A DNA stretch of 64,000 nucleotides from Roseovarius aestuariivivens (lineage in GTDB: Bacteria > Pseudomonadota > Alphaproteobacteria > Rhodobacterales > Rhodobacteraceae). Position numbers and translations under genes: made by a program. The stretch lies in assembly GCF_004761875.1 (NCBI RefSeq), contig NZ_SJEY01000012.1:62001-126000 (forward strand), given 5' to 3'. The notes beneath the pieces were generated by a model, which had not been told where the DNA came from, searched no databases, and saw nothing but the letters and a program-made list of their open reading frames with translations. This document shows positions 53,739 to 62,393 of the stretch, in pieces (the first letter of the stretch is position 1; every line of letters begins with the position of its first letter).

Positions 53739-54236
53739 ATGCGTACCTTTGGCATTCTGAACTTCACTGCGGCCACCTCGCTTGCCGCTTTCATGTCTCT
53801 TGGCTCGGCTCAGGTCCTGGCAGAGCATAACCCAAGTGAGATACCTGGCCTGGACGACTCGAAGCCGTGGCTGACTGCTGAGCGCGACCGTGGTGAAGTG
53901 TGTGAAGTCGATGACCCGCGTCCACGCATGACAACTGTGAGCGAAAAAAATGAAGTCTGCGCCATCGACAATCCGACGCCATGGCTGGCCGCAGGCGAAC
54001 GCGACCCGGGCGACGTGCCCGGCATCGACAATCCGACGCCATGGCTGGCCGCAGGCGAACGCGACCCGGGCGACGTGCCCGGCATCGACAACCCGACGCC
54101 GTGGCTGGCCGCAGGCGAGCGCGACCCGGGCGACGTGCCCGGCATCGACAACCCGACGCCGTGGCTGGCCGCAGGGGAGCGCGACCCGGGCGACATGCCC
54201 GGCATCGACAATCCGACGCCCTGGCTGGCCGCCTAA
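53739..54236 (+). CDS. Secreted tandem-repeat protein (20-residue repeats)
   Basis: The 165-residue protein has a signal peptide (RTFGILNFTAATSLAAFMSLGSAQVLA) and then nothing but repeats. Two diverged 19-residue units (34-52, 53-71) are followed by one near-perfect and three exact or almost exact 20-residue units (from 72, 92, 112, 132). A final partial unit (152-165) ends at the stop. Consensus: D-V-P-G-I-D-N-P-T-P-W-L-A-A-G-E-R-D-P-G. Each unit has one Trp, acid-rich and Pro-rich. Units 2 and 3 carry Cys (EVC), two in the protein. The ribosome site is nearly perfect, so expression may be high. No known family is recognised; it could be an adhesin-like or calcium-binding repeat, or a multi-core secreted peptide precursor. 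Confidence 0.85.
   Translation: MRTFGILNFTAATSLAAFMSLGSAQVLAEHNPSEIPGLDDSKPWLTAERDRGEVCEVDDPRPRMTTVSEKNEVCAIDNPTPWLAAGERDPGDVPGIDNPTPWLAAGERDPGDVPGIDNPTPWLAAGERDPGDVPGIDNPTPWLAAGERDPGDMPGIDNPTPWLAA
53952..54233 (+). repeat. 60-bp direct tandem repeats (about 4.7 units)
   Basis: The 60-base unit encoding the 20-residue repeat is conserved at DNA level with only a few changes per unit (for example CCATGG/CCGTGG/CCCTGG at the Pro-Trp codons, GAAC/GAGC). This points to recent tandem duplication or homogenisation, unlike the VSGAK repeats. The last unit is cut by the stop codon at 54234. Confidence 0.97.
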
Positions 54237-54238
54237 TC

Positions 54239-54262
54239 GCGATGGGCTGCAGACCCCATCGC
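54239..54262 (+). terminator. Hairpin downstream of the repeat-protein gene
   Basis: GCGATGGG and CCCATCGC form an 8-base perfect stem around an 8-base loop, starting 3 bases after the stop codon. The tail is A-rich (AAGGAAAG), not T-rich, so it is a weak terminator candidate or a 3'-end protector. Confidence 0.6.
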
Positions 54263-54552
54263 AAGGAAAGCATGCGGCGTCCGTTTGGGCGCCGCAGCCA
54301 CTTAGAGCGCGCTCTCAAAAAAACTACAGGGTTAAAGCCTAAGGCCTTTCCGGATACTGTGAAATCAGCGTGTTCTCAACCTGATATGCCGCGAAGCTGC
54401 AAGCAAGTTTTGCACTTGAGGATTTCTGTTTTATCCGCCTTCGGAAAAGCTGAAAAACGCGCTCCTTTGGGTCTGCACCTTTGCAATCGGCGCTCCGTTG
54501 CGGCCTGGTAAGAAACGGCGCATGCTTGAACCAAAGCGCATTGGAGATGAGC

Positions 54553-55014
54553 ATGGCGGAACTCTTGACGAAAAGAGCCTATTCATATCGAGAGGATCCA
54601 GCGGTACCTGCTTTCGATGACAGCGGTCGTATCGCGGTCATGGATGGCGACTGCGCACTTTGCTCCTGGGGCGCAAAGAAAATTGCAAGGCTCGATAAAG
54701 GTGAGACGTTTCGCATCTGTCCCGTCCAGTCGACAACCGGCGATGCTCTTGTGCGCCATTATGGCTTGGACCCGACGGCCCCCGAGACGTGGCTGTTTCT
54801 AGAGAACGGGCTGGCATGGTCGGGCATGGAAGCGATCATTCGAATTGGCGGGAGGCTAGGTGGGGTCGGCAAGCTCGCCACGCTGTTGCGGGTCTTCCCG
54901 CGCGGGTTTCGCGAATGGCTGTATCGCCTGATTGCCCGCAATCGGTACCGCTTTGGCAAGTCCGACATCTGCGCGACGCCCGACGAGGCTCTTCGGCGCA
55001 GACTGATGACCTGA
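54553..55014 (+). CDS. DCC-family (DUF393) thiol-disulfide oxidoreductase-like protein
   Basis: The 153-residue product starts at the ATG at 54553, six bases after GGAG; an ATG at 54547 is the alternative. The family motif is IAVMDGDCALCSWGAKKIARLDKGE with D-x-x-C-x-x-C at residues 31-37, then RICPVQSTTGDALVRHYGLDP, TWLFLENGLAWSGMEAIIRIGGRLGG and PRGFREWLYRLIARNRYRFGKSDIC. DCC proteins are thioredoxin-like, with mostly unknown substrates. It stands alone between the repeat-protein gene and htpX. Confidence 0.88.
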   Translation: MAELLTKRAYSYREDPAVPAFDDSGRIAVMDGDCALCSWGAKKIARLDKGETFRICPVQSTTGDALVRHYGLDPTAPETWLFLENGLAWSGMEAIIRIGGRLGGVGKLATLLRVFPRGFREWLYRLIARNRYRFGKSDICATPDEALRRRLMT

Positions 55015-55187
55015 GAATTCTGCGCGTGCCGTTTGGTCAAAGGTTTGAATTCGGCTCCTCCCGAAGGCTCTGTAAAAGTGCTATCCAATCACTGTCTGAA
55101 AATGACGGCCATCATCGCGTGGTGGCCCTGTGAATTTGGGGATTCAAGGGTCCCTTTGGCTTGCATCCTAACTTCTGCGGGATGACT

Positions 55188-56111
55188 TCAGGACCAAGGT
55201 CCTGTGCGGTCACCTTTTCGCGTATGGGGAATGCGGCTTTGGGAGGTCGGCCGCGTGGCTCTGGTTGAGGCTTCACGAGACTGTTGTGCTATAGCGCGCA
55301 GGGCGCGCACGCGGTTCTCGGTCGCGGGGTGAGTCGCGAAAAGACTGTCGTGATTGTGTGCGTGCAGCGGGTTGATGATGAACATGTGCGCCGTTGCCGG
55401 ATTGCGCTCGGCCGCGTCGTTGTCGATCTGGGCCGCTCCCACGGCGATTTTCTCAAGCGCAGAGGCCAACCAAAGCGGTTGGCCACAAATCTCGGCACCG
55501 GCCTTATCGGCCGCATATTCCCGTGTTCGGCTGATCGCCATCTGCACTAATGCAGCGGCGAGCGGCGCCAGGATCATCAAGAGAATCGTGCCTAGAAGCC
55601 CGGCCCGTTCGCGCGAGCCGCCGAAAAAGAGCGCGAAGTTCGCCAGCATCGAAATCGCCCCGGCGAAGGTGGCGGTAACGGTCATGATCGTAGTGTCGTG
55701 GTTACGGATATGCGCCAGTTCGTGTGCAATCACGCCTGCCAATTCCTCGCGGCTCAGACTTTGGATTAGGCCCGAGGTTACGGCCACCGCGGCGTTGGAC
55801 GGGTTTCTGCCCGTGGCGAAGGCATTCGGTTGTGGTGTGTCGATCAGGTAGACCTCTGGATCGGGCAGACCTGCATTTCGTGCGAGTTCTACTGTCATAG
55901 AATGCAGTCCAAGCCGATCACCCCGCGTCACGGCTTGCGCATTATGCATGCGCAGAACCATTTTGTCCGAGTTCCACCAAGCGAAAACGTTCATGGCCGC
56001 GGCAACCACTAGCGCGATCACAGCGCCGCCGGATCCACCGAGCAGGTAGCCCACGCCCATAAAGAGCGCGGTCATTGCCGCCATCAGCATTGCTGTCTTG
56101 GTATAACCCAT
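55188..56111 (-). CDS. htpX: Membrane zinc metalloprotease HtpX
   Basis: About 307 residues from the ATG at 56109-56111 behind GGAGG; the frame extends further but without membrane-protein character. It has two N-terminal membrane helices ([39 protein letters not shown]), the linker [28 protein letters not shown] at 130-134, two more helices and the Glu ligand in [17 protein letters not shown]. HtpX degrades misfolded membrane proteins. The C-terminal ~25 residues are basic and non-conserved. It may be a second, island-borne copy. Confidence 0.95.
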   Translation of the reverse strand: MGYTKTAMLMAAMTALFMGVGYLLGGSGGAVIALVVAAAMNVFAWWNSDKMVLRMHNAQAVTRGDRLGLHSMTVELARNAGLPDPEVYLIDTPQPNAFATGRNPSNAAVAVTSGLIQSLSREELAGVIAHELAHIRNHDTTIMTVTATFAGAISMLANFALFFGGSRERAGLLGTILLMILAPLAAALVQMAISRTREYAADKAGAEICGQPLWLASALEKIAVGAAQIDNDAAERNPATAHMFIINPLHAHNHDSLFATHPATENRVRALRAIAQQSREASTRATRPTSQSRIPHTRKGDRTGPWS

Positions 56112-56318
56112 GTTCGCCTCCGGGAGTATAGGTCTTTGCCACAGCGGAAATATGGGTGGGTTTCCGGTTGGTACAAGCAACTGCAGGGTGCGCCGTACAA
56201 TCGGCTTGAAAAGGCGCAGAGTTCAAACAAAACGAAAGCGTAAAAACTGCTCTAGCGCCAGGACAGATTGATTTCTAAAGGGTTGCGTGTTTCACCGCCC
56301 TAAAACTGAGCGGTGAAC
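56112..56318. other. htpX upstream region and IS left end
   Basis: No gene is seen. It contains the htpX ribosome site and presumably its promoter. From about 56278 (GGGTTGCGTGTTTC...) it matches the bases preceding the other IS5-type remnant at 53217. Confidence 0.5.
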
Positions 56319-56590
56319 ATGTCTGATATCTTCTGGCCGCCAAACACGGCGAGGAGAAGATGGTCATGATCGATACGACTTATCTCAAAGCACACCGGAC
56401 CGCGACCAGCCTGGCCGCGAAAAAGGGGCGTGGCCGCCTCATTGGCCGGACCAAGGGTGGCATGAACACCAAGCTGCACGCGGTCTAAGATAGCGATGGC
56501 CTCCCGCTCAGCCTCTTCGTGGCCGCCGGACAGGCCAGCGACGACGTCGGCGCACAGGTTCTGTTATGCAGCCTGCCGGATACCGACGAC
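56319..56590 (+). pseudogene. IS5-family transposase remnant with internal deletion
   Basis: ATG at 56319 starts MSDIF like the remnant at 53217, but then jumps to the transposase middle: LAAKHGEEKMVMIDTTYLKAHRTATSLAAKKGRGRLIGRTKGGMNTKLHAV. The DDE region's first Asp is visible in MIDTTYLKAH. After an in-frame TAA at 56486-56488, DSDGLPLSLFVAAGQASDDVGAQVLL continues. It is a deleted, non-functional copy. Confidence 0.88.
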
Positions 56591-57011
56591 CGGCACCAGA
56601 AACCATCGTTCCAGTGGACCCAAGGCCGACGATGCACTAAAAATCAAACCGGACCAGTCAGATCAGGCTGCTCATCCGATCAGTCCTGAGTCTCACAGGC
56701 CATTTGAAACGCGTTGCCGACGTCAAATAAGGCTCGATTATGCGCCTGAGATCCTGGCAGAGAAGGCGGACACCGGCCATTCGCTGCGAGCGCGACCGAC
56801 CCCAATTATGCCGACTACTTCGAATAAATCAGAGAAAAAACCGCGAACGCAGAAGCGCGGTATTAAGGAACGCAGTCTCTAGTCACGAGCGAATTTCACG
56901 CTGACAGGAATAGCCGCTCTTACAGGATTGCATCAAATCGACGCTGCATGAAGGATTGCCTCAGTGCTTGAACTTATACAAGTTCGGATCCGCTTGACCG
57001 CACAACGTGGG
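56591..57011. other. Degraded sequence without identifiable gene
   Basis: A frame through 56496-56881 is open but its codons are irregular and it runs out of the IS remnant, so it is not called. The remainder to 57011 is AT-rich with nothing recognisable. Confidence 0.5.
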
Positions 57012-57476
57012 TCACTCCTTCAATTCCTCCGGCTCATTCAATCCATTAGGCTGGAGGATGACTCCTCGCTGAACGACAAAAATTCCCGATCTATAAAATG
57101 ATTTTCGGATGGATTGTTGGTCCTCCTTCTGAGGACTGTTGGGCGGATAGTTCCGATTTTTGATAAGCTCGTCAGTCTGCGCACGTAACTCATACCGATA
57201 GACACCGTCCGAAGACGCGCCGGATAGCTCATAAACCGGCGTGCCTTGCGCTGAAAATACATCTCTGATTTCCCCGTCAGGGCTCGCGACCCGCAGATTT
57301 GCGTTATCCAACCCGATCCAGTTTTCAAACCAGACCGCACTCGAGTTATTTCTCTGAACAGGATCAGGACTGTCTGCCGATCCTGCCGTGGCGGACATCA
57401 GACACAAGACTGCAAGAAACGAGCAACAAGCCTTCAAAAGAAGCCCTCCTGGCCATACCCTTTTCGCGAACCTCAC
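57012..57476 (-). CDS. Exported protein of unknown function
   Basis: The 154-residue frame starts with GTG at 57476 and a signal-like segment (LLLKACCSFLAVLCLMSATAGS). The mature part (AVWFENWIGLDNANLRVASPDGEIRDVFSAQGTPVYELSGASSDGVYRYELRAQTDELIK) is beta-rich, followed by a polar stretch and a hydrophobic RSGIFVVQRGVI. It may be partner to the next gene on the same strand, whose product has a similar 'source of annotation values' character: both are secreted. No family is recognised, and the start is uncertain. Confidence 0.6.
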   Translation of the reverse strand: MRFAKRVWPGGLLLKACCSFLAVLCLMSATAGSADSPDPVQRNNSSAVWFENWIGLDNANLRVASPDGEIRDVFSAQGTPVYELSGASSDGVYRYELRAQTDELIKNRNYPPNSPQKEDQQSIRKSFYRSGIFVVQRGVILQPNGLNEPEELKE

Positions 57477-57747
57477 GCGGGCTAAACGCTAAGTAATTTA
57501 CGGCTTTGAAGCAATGAAAATTGGGACGCAATGCGACGAGTGAAACCCGTATCGGGACGTTCGAACCACGTCATTCTGACTACTACGAAAATGGAGGACT
57601 GTCGGTCTCCAGAGGTCCCGGCTTCGTAAAGCGGGGCTTGGGTTCTTCGTCCGGGACGGCTTCATCAAAACTCTCGAGTTTCCGAAGACAGGCGAGAAAA
57701 AGCACGACGGGCGCCACTCTGGGTCTGTGGAAAATCTGGCCCGGCGG

Positions 57748-58932
57748 CTATTCCTCCAATTGAAGCAGCACGGCCTCAATACGTGATAGGCGGGCCGCCA
57801 GTGCAGTATTCCGGGCAGTCAGCTCGGCGATCTGTTTTTGCTGATCATCGATATAGATATGGGCGTGTTCCAGCTCGTTGAGGATGTTTCCCAGCTTTTC
57901 TGCAACATTCATCGGCGCGCCCGGTACCGTCGGCCCGACTGCGGGCAGATGCCCCTTCTCCCACATCAGCGCGGCATGTTCCTCAATCGACAGTCGCTCG
58001 AAATCTCCATCGAATACCGTATCGCATCCGCTGGCGCAGGTCGGGCCGCCGGTGGTCAACGTGCCATCCACGATCACGTCGCCGTTGGCATTGAGCCGCA
58101 TTTCCGGCCCATCGCCATCGACAATGTTGTACCGGAACTCGCCCGTGCCCAACGGGCCTTGGGTAAAGACGACATCTGCGGATTGGTTTTTTCCTGCGCC
58201 AGTGGCAGTGATGCGGAAAAAACTGAAGGTTTCATCGTCGCTCACTTCCAGCGGAGCATCGGGTGTGCGTGTGCCTAGGCCGATATACCCATTCTCTGCA
58301 GCATAAAACGCTCCGTTTGGCGCTCCCGCTCGTATTTCGAACGGAATGTCGGCGGTCTGTGGGTCATAGACATAAAGCCCGAATGAATTGCCTCGCAGAT
58401 CCCAAGCATAGGCTGTGCCGCCATTGTCTTCGAGCCGAATGCCAGCCTCGCCAGACCGGGTTATATGCAGCCGTTGCTGCGGCAAGGCGGTGCCGAGCCC
58501 GACATTACCGGTGTCATCAAGCCAGAGCGTATTATCCGGTGTACCTCCGTCAATAGTGAAGGGAAATGTACCCCCATCGATGTCTTGTACGGCAAACTTG
58601 CTAACAGTGAAGTCGTTGATGACCAGACGCCAATCGTTGCTGGAGATGCCAGCCGACGAGGAACTGTCCTCGAAGAGAATGTCGGGTTCGCTCCATTTCA
58701 GCCGCAGGGGACCTTGTTCGAAGGGTTCCGACCCGTCACACGAAGGGCCGAGGCAGGCGCGACCGTTGAAGGTGTTGTTTGACCCGTTGAAAAAATTTGT
58801 CCCAGACCCGTTCTGAGTAATGCTGCCCGATAGAGTCAGATCGGCTCCAGACAGGTTTTGCGCTGTGAGAGGAGAAGCAGCTGTTGTCAGGACAAAAGCA
58901 ATCTGCGAAATGCAGCGGAGGAAGAAATTCAT
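57748..58932 (-). CDS. Secreted beta-rich/coiled-coil protein resembling tail-fibre-type surface proteins
   Basis: About 394 residues from the ATG at 58930-58932, with signal peptide NFFLRCISQIAFVLTTAASPLTAQ. It has beta-rich segments with recurring motifs (DDTGNVGLGTALPQQRLHI; AENGYIGLGTRTPDAPLEVSDDE), the 'GxxGxGTxxPxxxLxV' pattern frequent in phage tail fibres and bacterial surface proteins with endosialidase-type chaperones. A C-terminal coiled coil follows (NELEHAHIYIDDQQKQIAELTARNTALAARLSRIEAVLLQLEE). No autochaperone Ser-Asp is evident. Function is unknown; surface display and trimerisation are likely. Confidence 0.8.
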   Translation of the reverse strand: MNFFLRCISQIAFVLTTAASPLTAQNLSGADLTLSGSITQNGSGTNFFNGSNNTFNGRACLGPSCDGSEPFEQGPLRLKWSEPDILFEDSSSSAGISSNDWRLVINDFTVSKFAVQDIDGGTFPFTIDGGTPDNTLWLDDTGNVGLGTALPQQRLHITRSGEAGIRLEDNGGTAYAWDLRGNSFGLYVYDPQTADIPFEIRAGAPNGAFYAAENGYIGLGTRTPDAPLEVSDDETFSFFRITATGAGKNQSADVVFTQGPLGTGEFRYNIVDGDGPEMRLNANGDVIVDGTLTTGGPTCASGCDTVFDGDFERLSIEEHAALMWEKGHLPAVGPTVPGAPMNVAEKLGNILNELEHAHIYIDDQQKQIAELTARNTALAARLSRIEAVLLQLEE

Positions 58933-59242
58933 GTTTGAAGTCCCTTTCTTATAAAAGCGTAAGATCGGACCACTGAAGCCCGCCGACAATCTAGCCCATA
59001 CGCTCTGTGCCGTCCAAGATCACATGACACCTTACCTTGCTGTTAGCTCAACTTGGTTTGATACGAATTGTGTGCGTCTTCAAACAACTCGGGTCGACTG
59101 AGCGTATCAGCCGCACAGCGAAGGACCGCTTTTGCGAGCGGCGGCGCAACCTTCGCATGTCTAAGTCAACGGCAGCATTGAGCCGTTCGCGACGCGGCCC
59201 TTGACCCTTTTATCTGCATGAAATATTGGTCTGCAACGTTGA
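58933..59242. other. Intergenic region left of the right integration site
   Basis: No gene is seen in these 310 bases. The left part should contain the promoter of the secreted coiled-coil protein (leftward). The right part abuts the tRNA-Gly fragment. Confidence 0.5.
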
Positions 59243-59280
59243 GCGGGCGTTGTGTAATGGTAAGACCTCAGCCTTCCAAG
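59243..59280 (+). pseudogene. 5' half of tRNA-Gly(TCC): integrase attachment-site remnant
   Basis: These 38 bases start with the acceptor strand GCGGGCG, then TT, a D-arm with AATGGTA, anticodon stem TCAGC and loop CTTCCAA (anticodon TCC), ending AAG. The expected complementary stem GCTGA is replaced by GGAAG, and no T-arm or CCA end follows. The tRNA is thus cut at the anticodon stem-loop, a classic tyrosine-recombinase crossover point, 127 bases upstream of the intact integrase. The 3' half is not restored here. Confidence 0.82.
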
Positions 59281-59407
59281 GAAGCGTTGTGAGTTTCACG
59301 GAGTATCGTGCTCTTGCTAGGCGTTTCATTTTATTGAATTATATAGCGCATTAGGTTTCATCCTGTATCGCCTCTTATCATGCTGTTCCCGACAAAAAGC
59401 CGACAAA

Positions 59408-60499
59408 ATGCCAAAGCTCACAGAAACCTTCGCACGTAAGGTTCCGCCGACAAAACAGGGCACCGCCAAGCACTGGGACAACGAGGTCAAAGGCCTTGTC
59501 CTGTTCGTCGGCAAGAAATCAAAGACCTGGTACTTCCAGAAAGACGTGGGCGGCCAAACACGCCGCATTCTCATCGGCCGATATCCGGTGATCTCGGCCG
59601 ATGCTGCGCGTCAAACCGCACTCGGCTATGCGCTGGAGTGGGGCAGGGGCGCTGGCAAGAAAGTTCAGATTGGCGCTCCAACGCTTCGGGTGGCCATGGA
59701 GGCCTATCTCGCGCGACCCAAGTTGCGGTCCGACACGCACAAGATATCGGTTCGGCAGCAGTTCGAACTGCATCTGAAAGACTGGCTGCGCTTGCCGCTG
59801 GATGAAATCACGAAAGCCATGGTGGCGGAGCGACACCGCTCCATGGCGGCGACGCCGTCCGCAGCAAATCACACGCTGAAATACTTCCGGAGTGTCTGGA
59901 ACCATGCGCGCAGGATCTATGACTTGCCCGAGTCCCCAACGATGGCGATCGAGTGGTTCGAGGAACGTCCCAATGGATCGATCATTTCAGACTTCAGGGC
60001 GTGGAGGCGAACGATCGATGAGCTCTACAATCCCATCCACGCGGTCTTCTACGAACTTCTGCTGTTCACCGGGCTGCGCAAGACAGAAGCGCTGACGCTC
60101 CAGTGGAAGCACGTTCATGAAGACCACCTACATCTGCCGATGACCAAAAACGGACGCAGTTTTGACCTGCCGATCCTTCAGTTGCATCACGAAATTCTGG
60201 CGCCAGTCCAAGGATTGCACCGCACCTGGGTCTTCCCGTCGCCGAAGTCGCCATCCGGACATGTCGAGGGCCCGCAGAGAATAAAGTGGTCGCCGCACGC
60301 GCATCGCAGGACCTTCGCCACCGTCGCGATGGAAGCGGGCGTTCTCGAAGAGGTGGTCGGGCGCCTGCTCAATCACACGCCGCAGTCAATCACCGGGCAG
60401 AGGTATACCAAGCCTTCACTCGATGCCTTGCGTCCCGCGATGGAAACCACATGCAAAGCGCTTCAAGCGAGACTTGGATCTATCGACGTGACATCATGA
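59408..60499 (+). CDS. Tyrosine-type site-specific integrase (intact)
   Basis: The 363-residue integrase has an N-terminal arm-binding domain (PKLTETFARKVPPTKQGTAKHWDNEVKGLVLFVGKKSKTWYFQKDVGGQTRRILIGRYP, DUF4102-like), a core-binding helical domain (~90-170) and a catalytic domain with R224 (TGLRKTEAL), H297/R300 (HAHRRTFAT), H323 (LLNHTPQSITG) and Y333 (GQRYTKPS). All catalytic residues are present, so it may be active. It reads away from the tRNA-Gly fragment. The same gene in decayed form lies at 41506. Confidence 0.95.
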   Translation: MPKLTETFARKVPPTKQGTAKHWDNEVKGLVLFVGKKSKTWYFQKDVGGQTRRILIGRYPVISADAARQTALGYALEWGRGAGKKVQIGAPTLRVAMEAYLARPKLRSDTHKISVRQQFELHLKDWLRLPLDEITKAMVAERHRSMAATPSAANHTLKYFRSVWNHARRIYDLPESPTMAIEWFEERPNGSIISDFRAWRRTIDELYNPIHAVFYELLLFTGLRKTEALTLQWKHVHEDHLHLPMTKNGRSFDLPILQLHHEILAPVQGLHRTWVFPSPKSPSGHVEGPQRIKWSPHAHRRTFATVAMEAGVLEEVVGRLLNHTPQSITGQRYTKPSLDALRPAMETTCKALQARLGSIDVTS

Positions 60500-60619
60500 G
60501 AAGCAGTCGCCGAGCCTGTTGGAAAATCGTGTGAGACGGGGGCAGTCAGCGAAGAGGGGACGTTTTTTGGAAACGGTTTCGAAGTCGTTTGAGGGCGACA
60601 CTTGGATCAAAGATCATGC

Positions 60620-60637
60620 CGGGGCTTCAAGGCCCCG
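60620..60637. terminator. Hairpin between integrase and secreted-protein gene
   Basis: CGGGGC-TTCAAG-GCCCCG is a perfect 6-base GC stem in the 173-base gap between two convergent genes. It could end either transcript; T-tails are poor on both sides. Confidence 0.5.
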
Positions 60638-60672
60638 ACACAAGTCTCAATTAAAAGCTCGATCTTAGCGGA

Positions 60673-61041
60673 TCACAGTCCGGAACACTTGGCGTTCAGC
60701 GTCGTGCCGGAAACTGTGACGTTCACATCTTGTGGAGCGTTAAAGCCCTTCTCGCAGACTGTTGACCAAGAGTTAATAAACCAGGCTTCTTGGACCGAGA
60801 CGAAAACGTTCGTAGCGTCCTCCGGAGCGCGAATACACTTTTGAACCCCAGCCGTGAAATCGCCGGAATGATTGTGAATTTTCTTTCCGTTTTCCGTATA
60901 GTCCACCTCGAAGCGTGCTACGAAGCCGCCTTCGTTTTTGACACAGACTCTTGAGTCCGCAGCGTGAGACGCAGTCGGTATAGCCAAGGCGGCAGCAACA
61001 GCGAAAATGGCAGCCATAGGCAGTGCTCTGATCTTTGTCAT
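60673..61041 (-). CDS. Small exported Cys-containing protein of unknown function
   Basis: About 122 residues from the ATG at 61039-61041 (GGAGA upstream). Signal peptide: TKIRALPMAAIFAVAAALAIPTASHAA. The mature part (SRVCVKNEGGFVARFEVDYTENGKKIHNHSGDFTAGVQKCIRAPEDATNVFVSVQEAWFINSWSTVCEKGFNAPQDVNVTVSGTTLNAKC) has four Cys and an even beta pattern, suggesting a disulfide-bonded beta-sandwich. The family is not recognised. Confidence 0.75.
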   Translation of the reverse strand: MTKIRALPMAAIFAVAAALAIPTASHAADSRVCVKNEGGFVARFEVDYTENGKKIHNHSGDFTAGVQKCIRAPEDATNVFVSVQEAWFINSWSTVCEKGFNAPQDVNVTVSGTTLNAKCSGL

Positions 61042-61825
61042 GTAATCATTCTCCAAAATTGTTGGTTCATATATGTTACCCGCATCCTCAACTTCTCGTA
61101 AAAAGATAGTAGAATCATCAAGCAACACCTAAACGTTAACAATCTAAAGAAGTTATGACAAACTAAATACAGCTCTGGATGGTTTAAGCATGGGGGGGCG
61201 TAGACACAGTCGAGTGCTTACGTTGGTTTTCCTGGTCCATTGCCACTATCTGTGTGTTTTCTGACCTATCCGCTCTGTGGCGTTATGCTTATCAGGGAAC
61301 CGGATCAAAAAATCGGCCCCCTGCCTTGGAGCAGAGGACCGTAAGAGATAAATGCTTGGGTTGTATACAGGCTTCGCGAAACGACTCATACGTTACCACA
61401 AAATCGCTCAAGAATCTTCTCCAACTTCCACCTTAGGGCGAAGCTAAGTCTTCCTTGAATGGTAGTAATATTTTCTTCACAGAATCTGTGGATATCTTCG
61501 TGGATGATCACGGCGCGGTAGCGATAAAACGAACGAAAACAACATTGTTTCGTATCTGCGCGCTATTTGTGCGTTTTGCGTAAGTGTCTGTTTTTGAATG
61601 CCAAAAAAACAGGTCAGTAAACCCTTGAAAATCGTAGCGCATGACCCGCAGCGCTCCTTTGTCAAGCTGCAATCCGCTTTGTGAATTCTTGTATCCGGCC
61701 TTGATACTTTCAAGACACTCGCAACCGGTCAGACAATATCGCAGGGATCATTTTTCGGCGTTTTCTTAGGTGCGTGACGGTGACGCCTTTTGAATTGGTG
61801 GTCTGATGATGAGCCGTCGTTGGCG
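61042..61825. other. 784-base AT-rich region without a supported gene
   Basis: Only short frames occur (78 codons or fewer) with no ribosome site and atypical composition. The left end holds the promoter for the exported protein. Nothing else is recognised. Confidence 0.55.
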
Positions 61826-62122
61826 CTATTGATCGGGTTCTTCTGGCAAAGACGCAAAAACTGCTTCTGCTTCGGCGTCACCGGTAAGGCTCAATACTTT
61901 CTGGCCGTCCTCCGCCTCCTCTACTTCGAGCCAGGCCTTTTCTCCTTCGAGCTCCACGAAGAACTTCCATTCGTCTTGCTCGATACATGCAACCACATCT
62001 TTCGGATCAAGCTGCCATTGTGTTTTCCCAAACAGCCTTTTCACCGTACCGCCGAGCTGTTGAACAGTCATTCCCGCTGTTCCGTTGGTTGCCGCCCAAG
62101 TAACTTGTGCTGCTACTGCCAT
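61826..62122 (-). CDS. Small acidic protein of unknown function
   Basis: 98 residues from the ATG at 62120-62122, with AGGAGG well placed upstream. The sequence (MAVAAQVTWAATNGTAGMTVQQLGGTVKRLFGKTQWQLDPKDVVACIEQDEWKFFVELEGEKAWLEVEEAEDGQKVLSLTGDAEAEAVFASLPEEPDQ) divides into a short helix and an acidic beta-rich tail. It has no signal peptide and no recognised family. Confidence 0.65.
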   Translation of the reverse strand: MAVAAQVTWAATNGTAGMTVQQLGGTVKRLFGKTQWQLDPKDVVACIEQDEWKFFVELEGEKAWLEVEEAEDGQKVLSLTGDAEAEAVFASLPEEPDQ

Positions 62123-62393
62123 GACACTCCTCCTATGGGTAAACATAACATAACCTAAGCTTTTTGTCAGGTCGGTCGGCGGGAAAAGAGCGGATGCCTG
62201 ACGTAACTCACTATACAGAAGCGGATGGTCTCAAGGTGCTTGCGAAAGTAGCGAAACAGATTGCGCTTGCCTCTCCTGGCAGAAGCAAGTGGGCAGGGTT
62301 GGTTGCAAGCTCATCTCTCTGGCAACGCAAGATGAGCTCTAATTTGACTGGAAATCCGTTTGCTTCCACAATCGTCCGAAGAGGGAGGGCAGC

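Noticed and set aside
53952..54233. 60-bp tandem repeats considered as a CRISPR or minisatellite
   Set aside because: No spacers, units are contiguous and in frame with a signal-peptide-bearing gene.
54304..54315. 12-base palindrome AGAGCGCGCTCT
   Set aside because: Short palindrome in a spacer with no gene start nearby; likely chance or part of the transcript end.
53791..54318. 175-codon repetitive frame antisense to the repeat protein
   Set aside because: Repeats are simply the complement of the 60-bp sense repeats; the sense frame has a signal peptide and strong ribosome site.
56496..56881. 128-codon frame downstream of the IS5 remnant
   Set aside because: Begins inside the transposase remnant in the wrong frame and has no family resemblance.
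61477..61713. 78-codon minus-strand frame near 61.6 kb
   Set aside because: Low-quality composition and no ribosome site.
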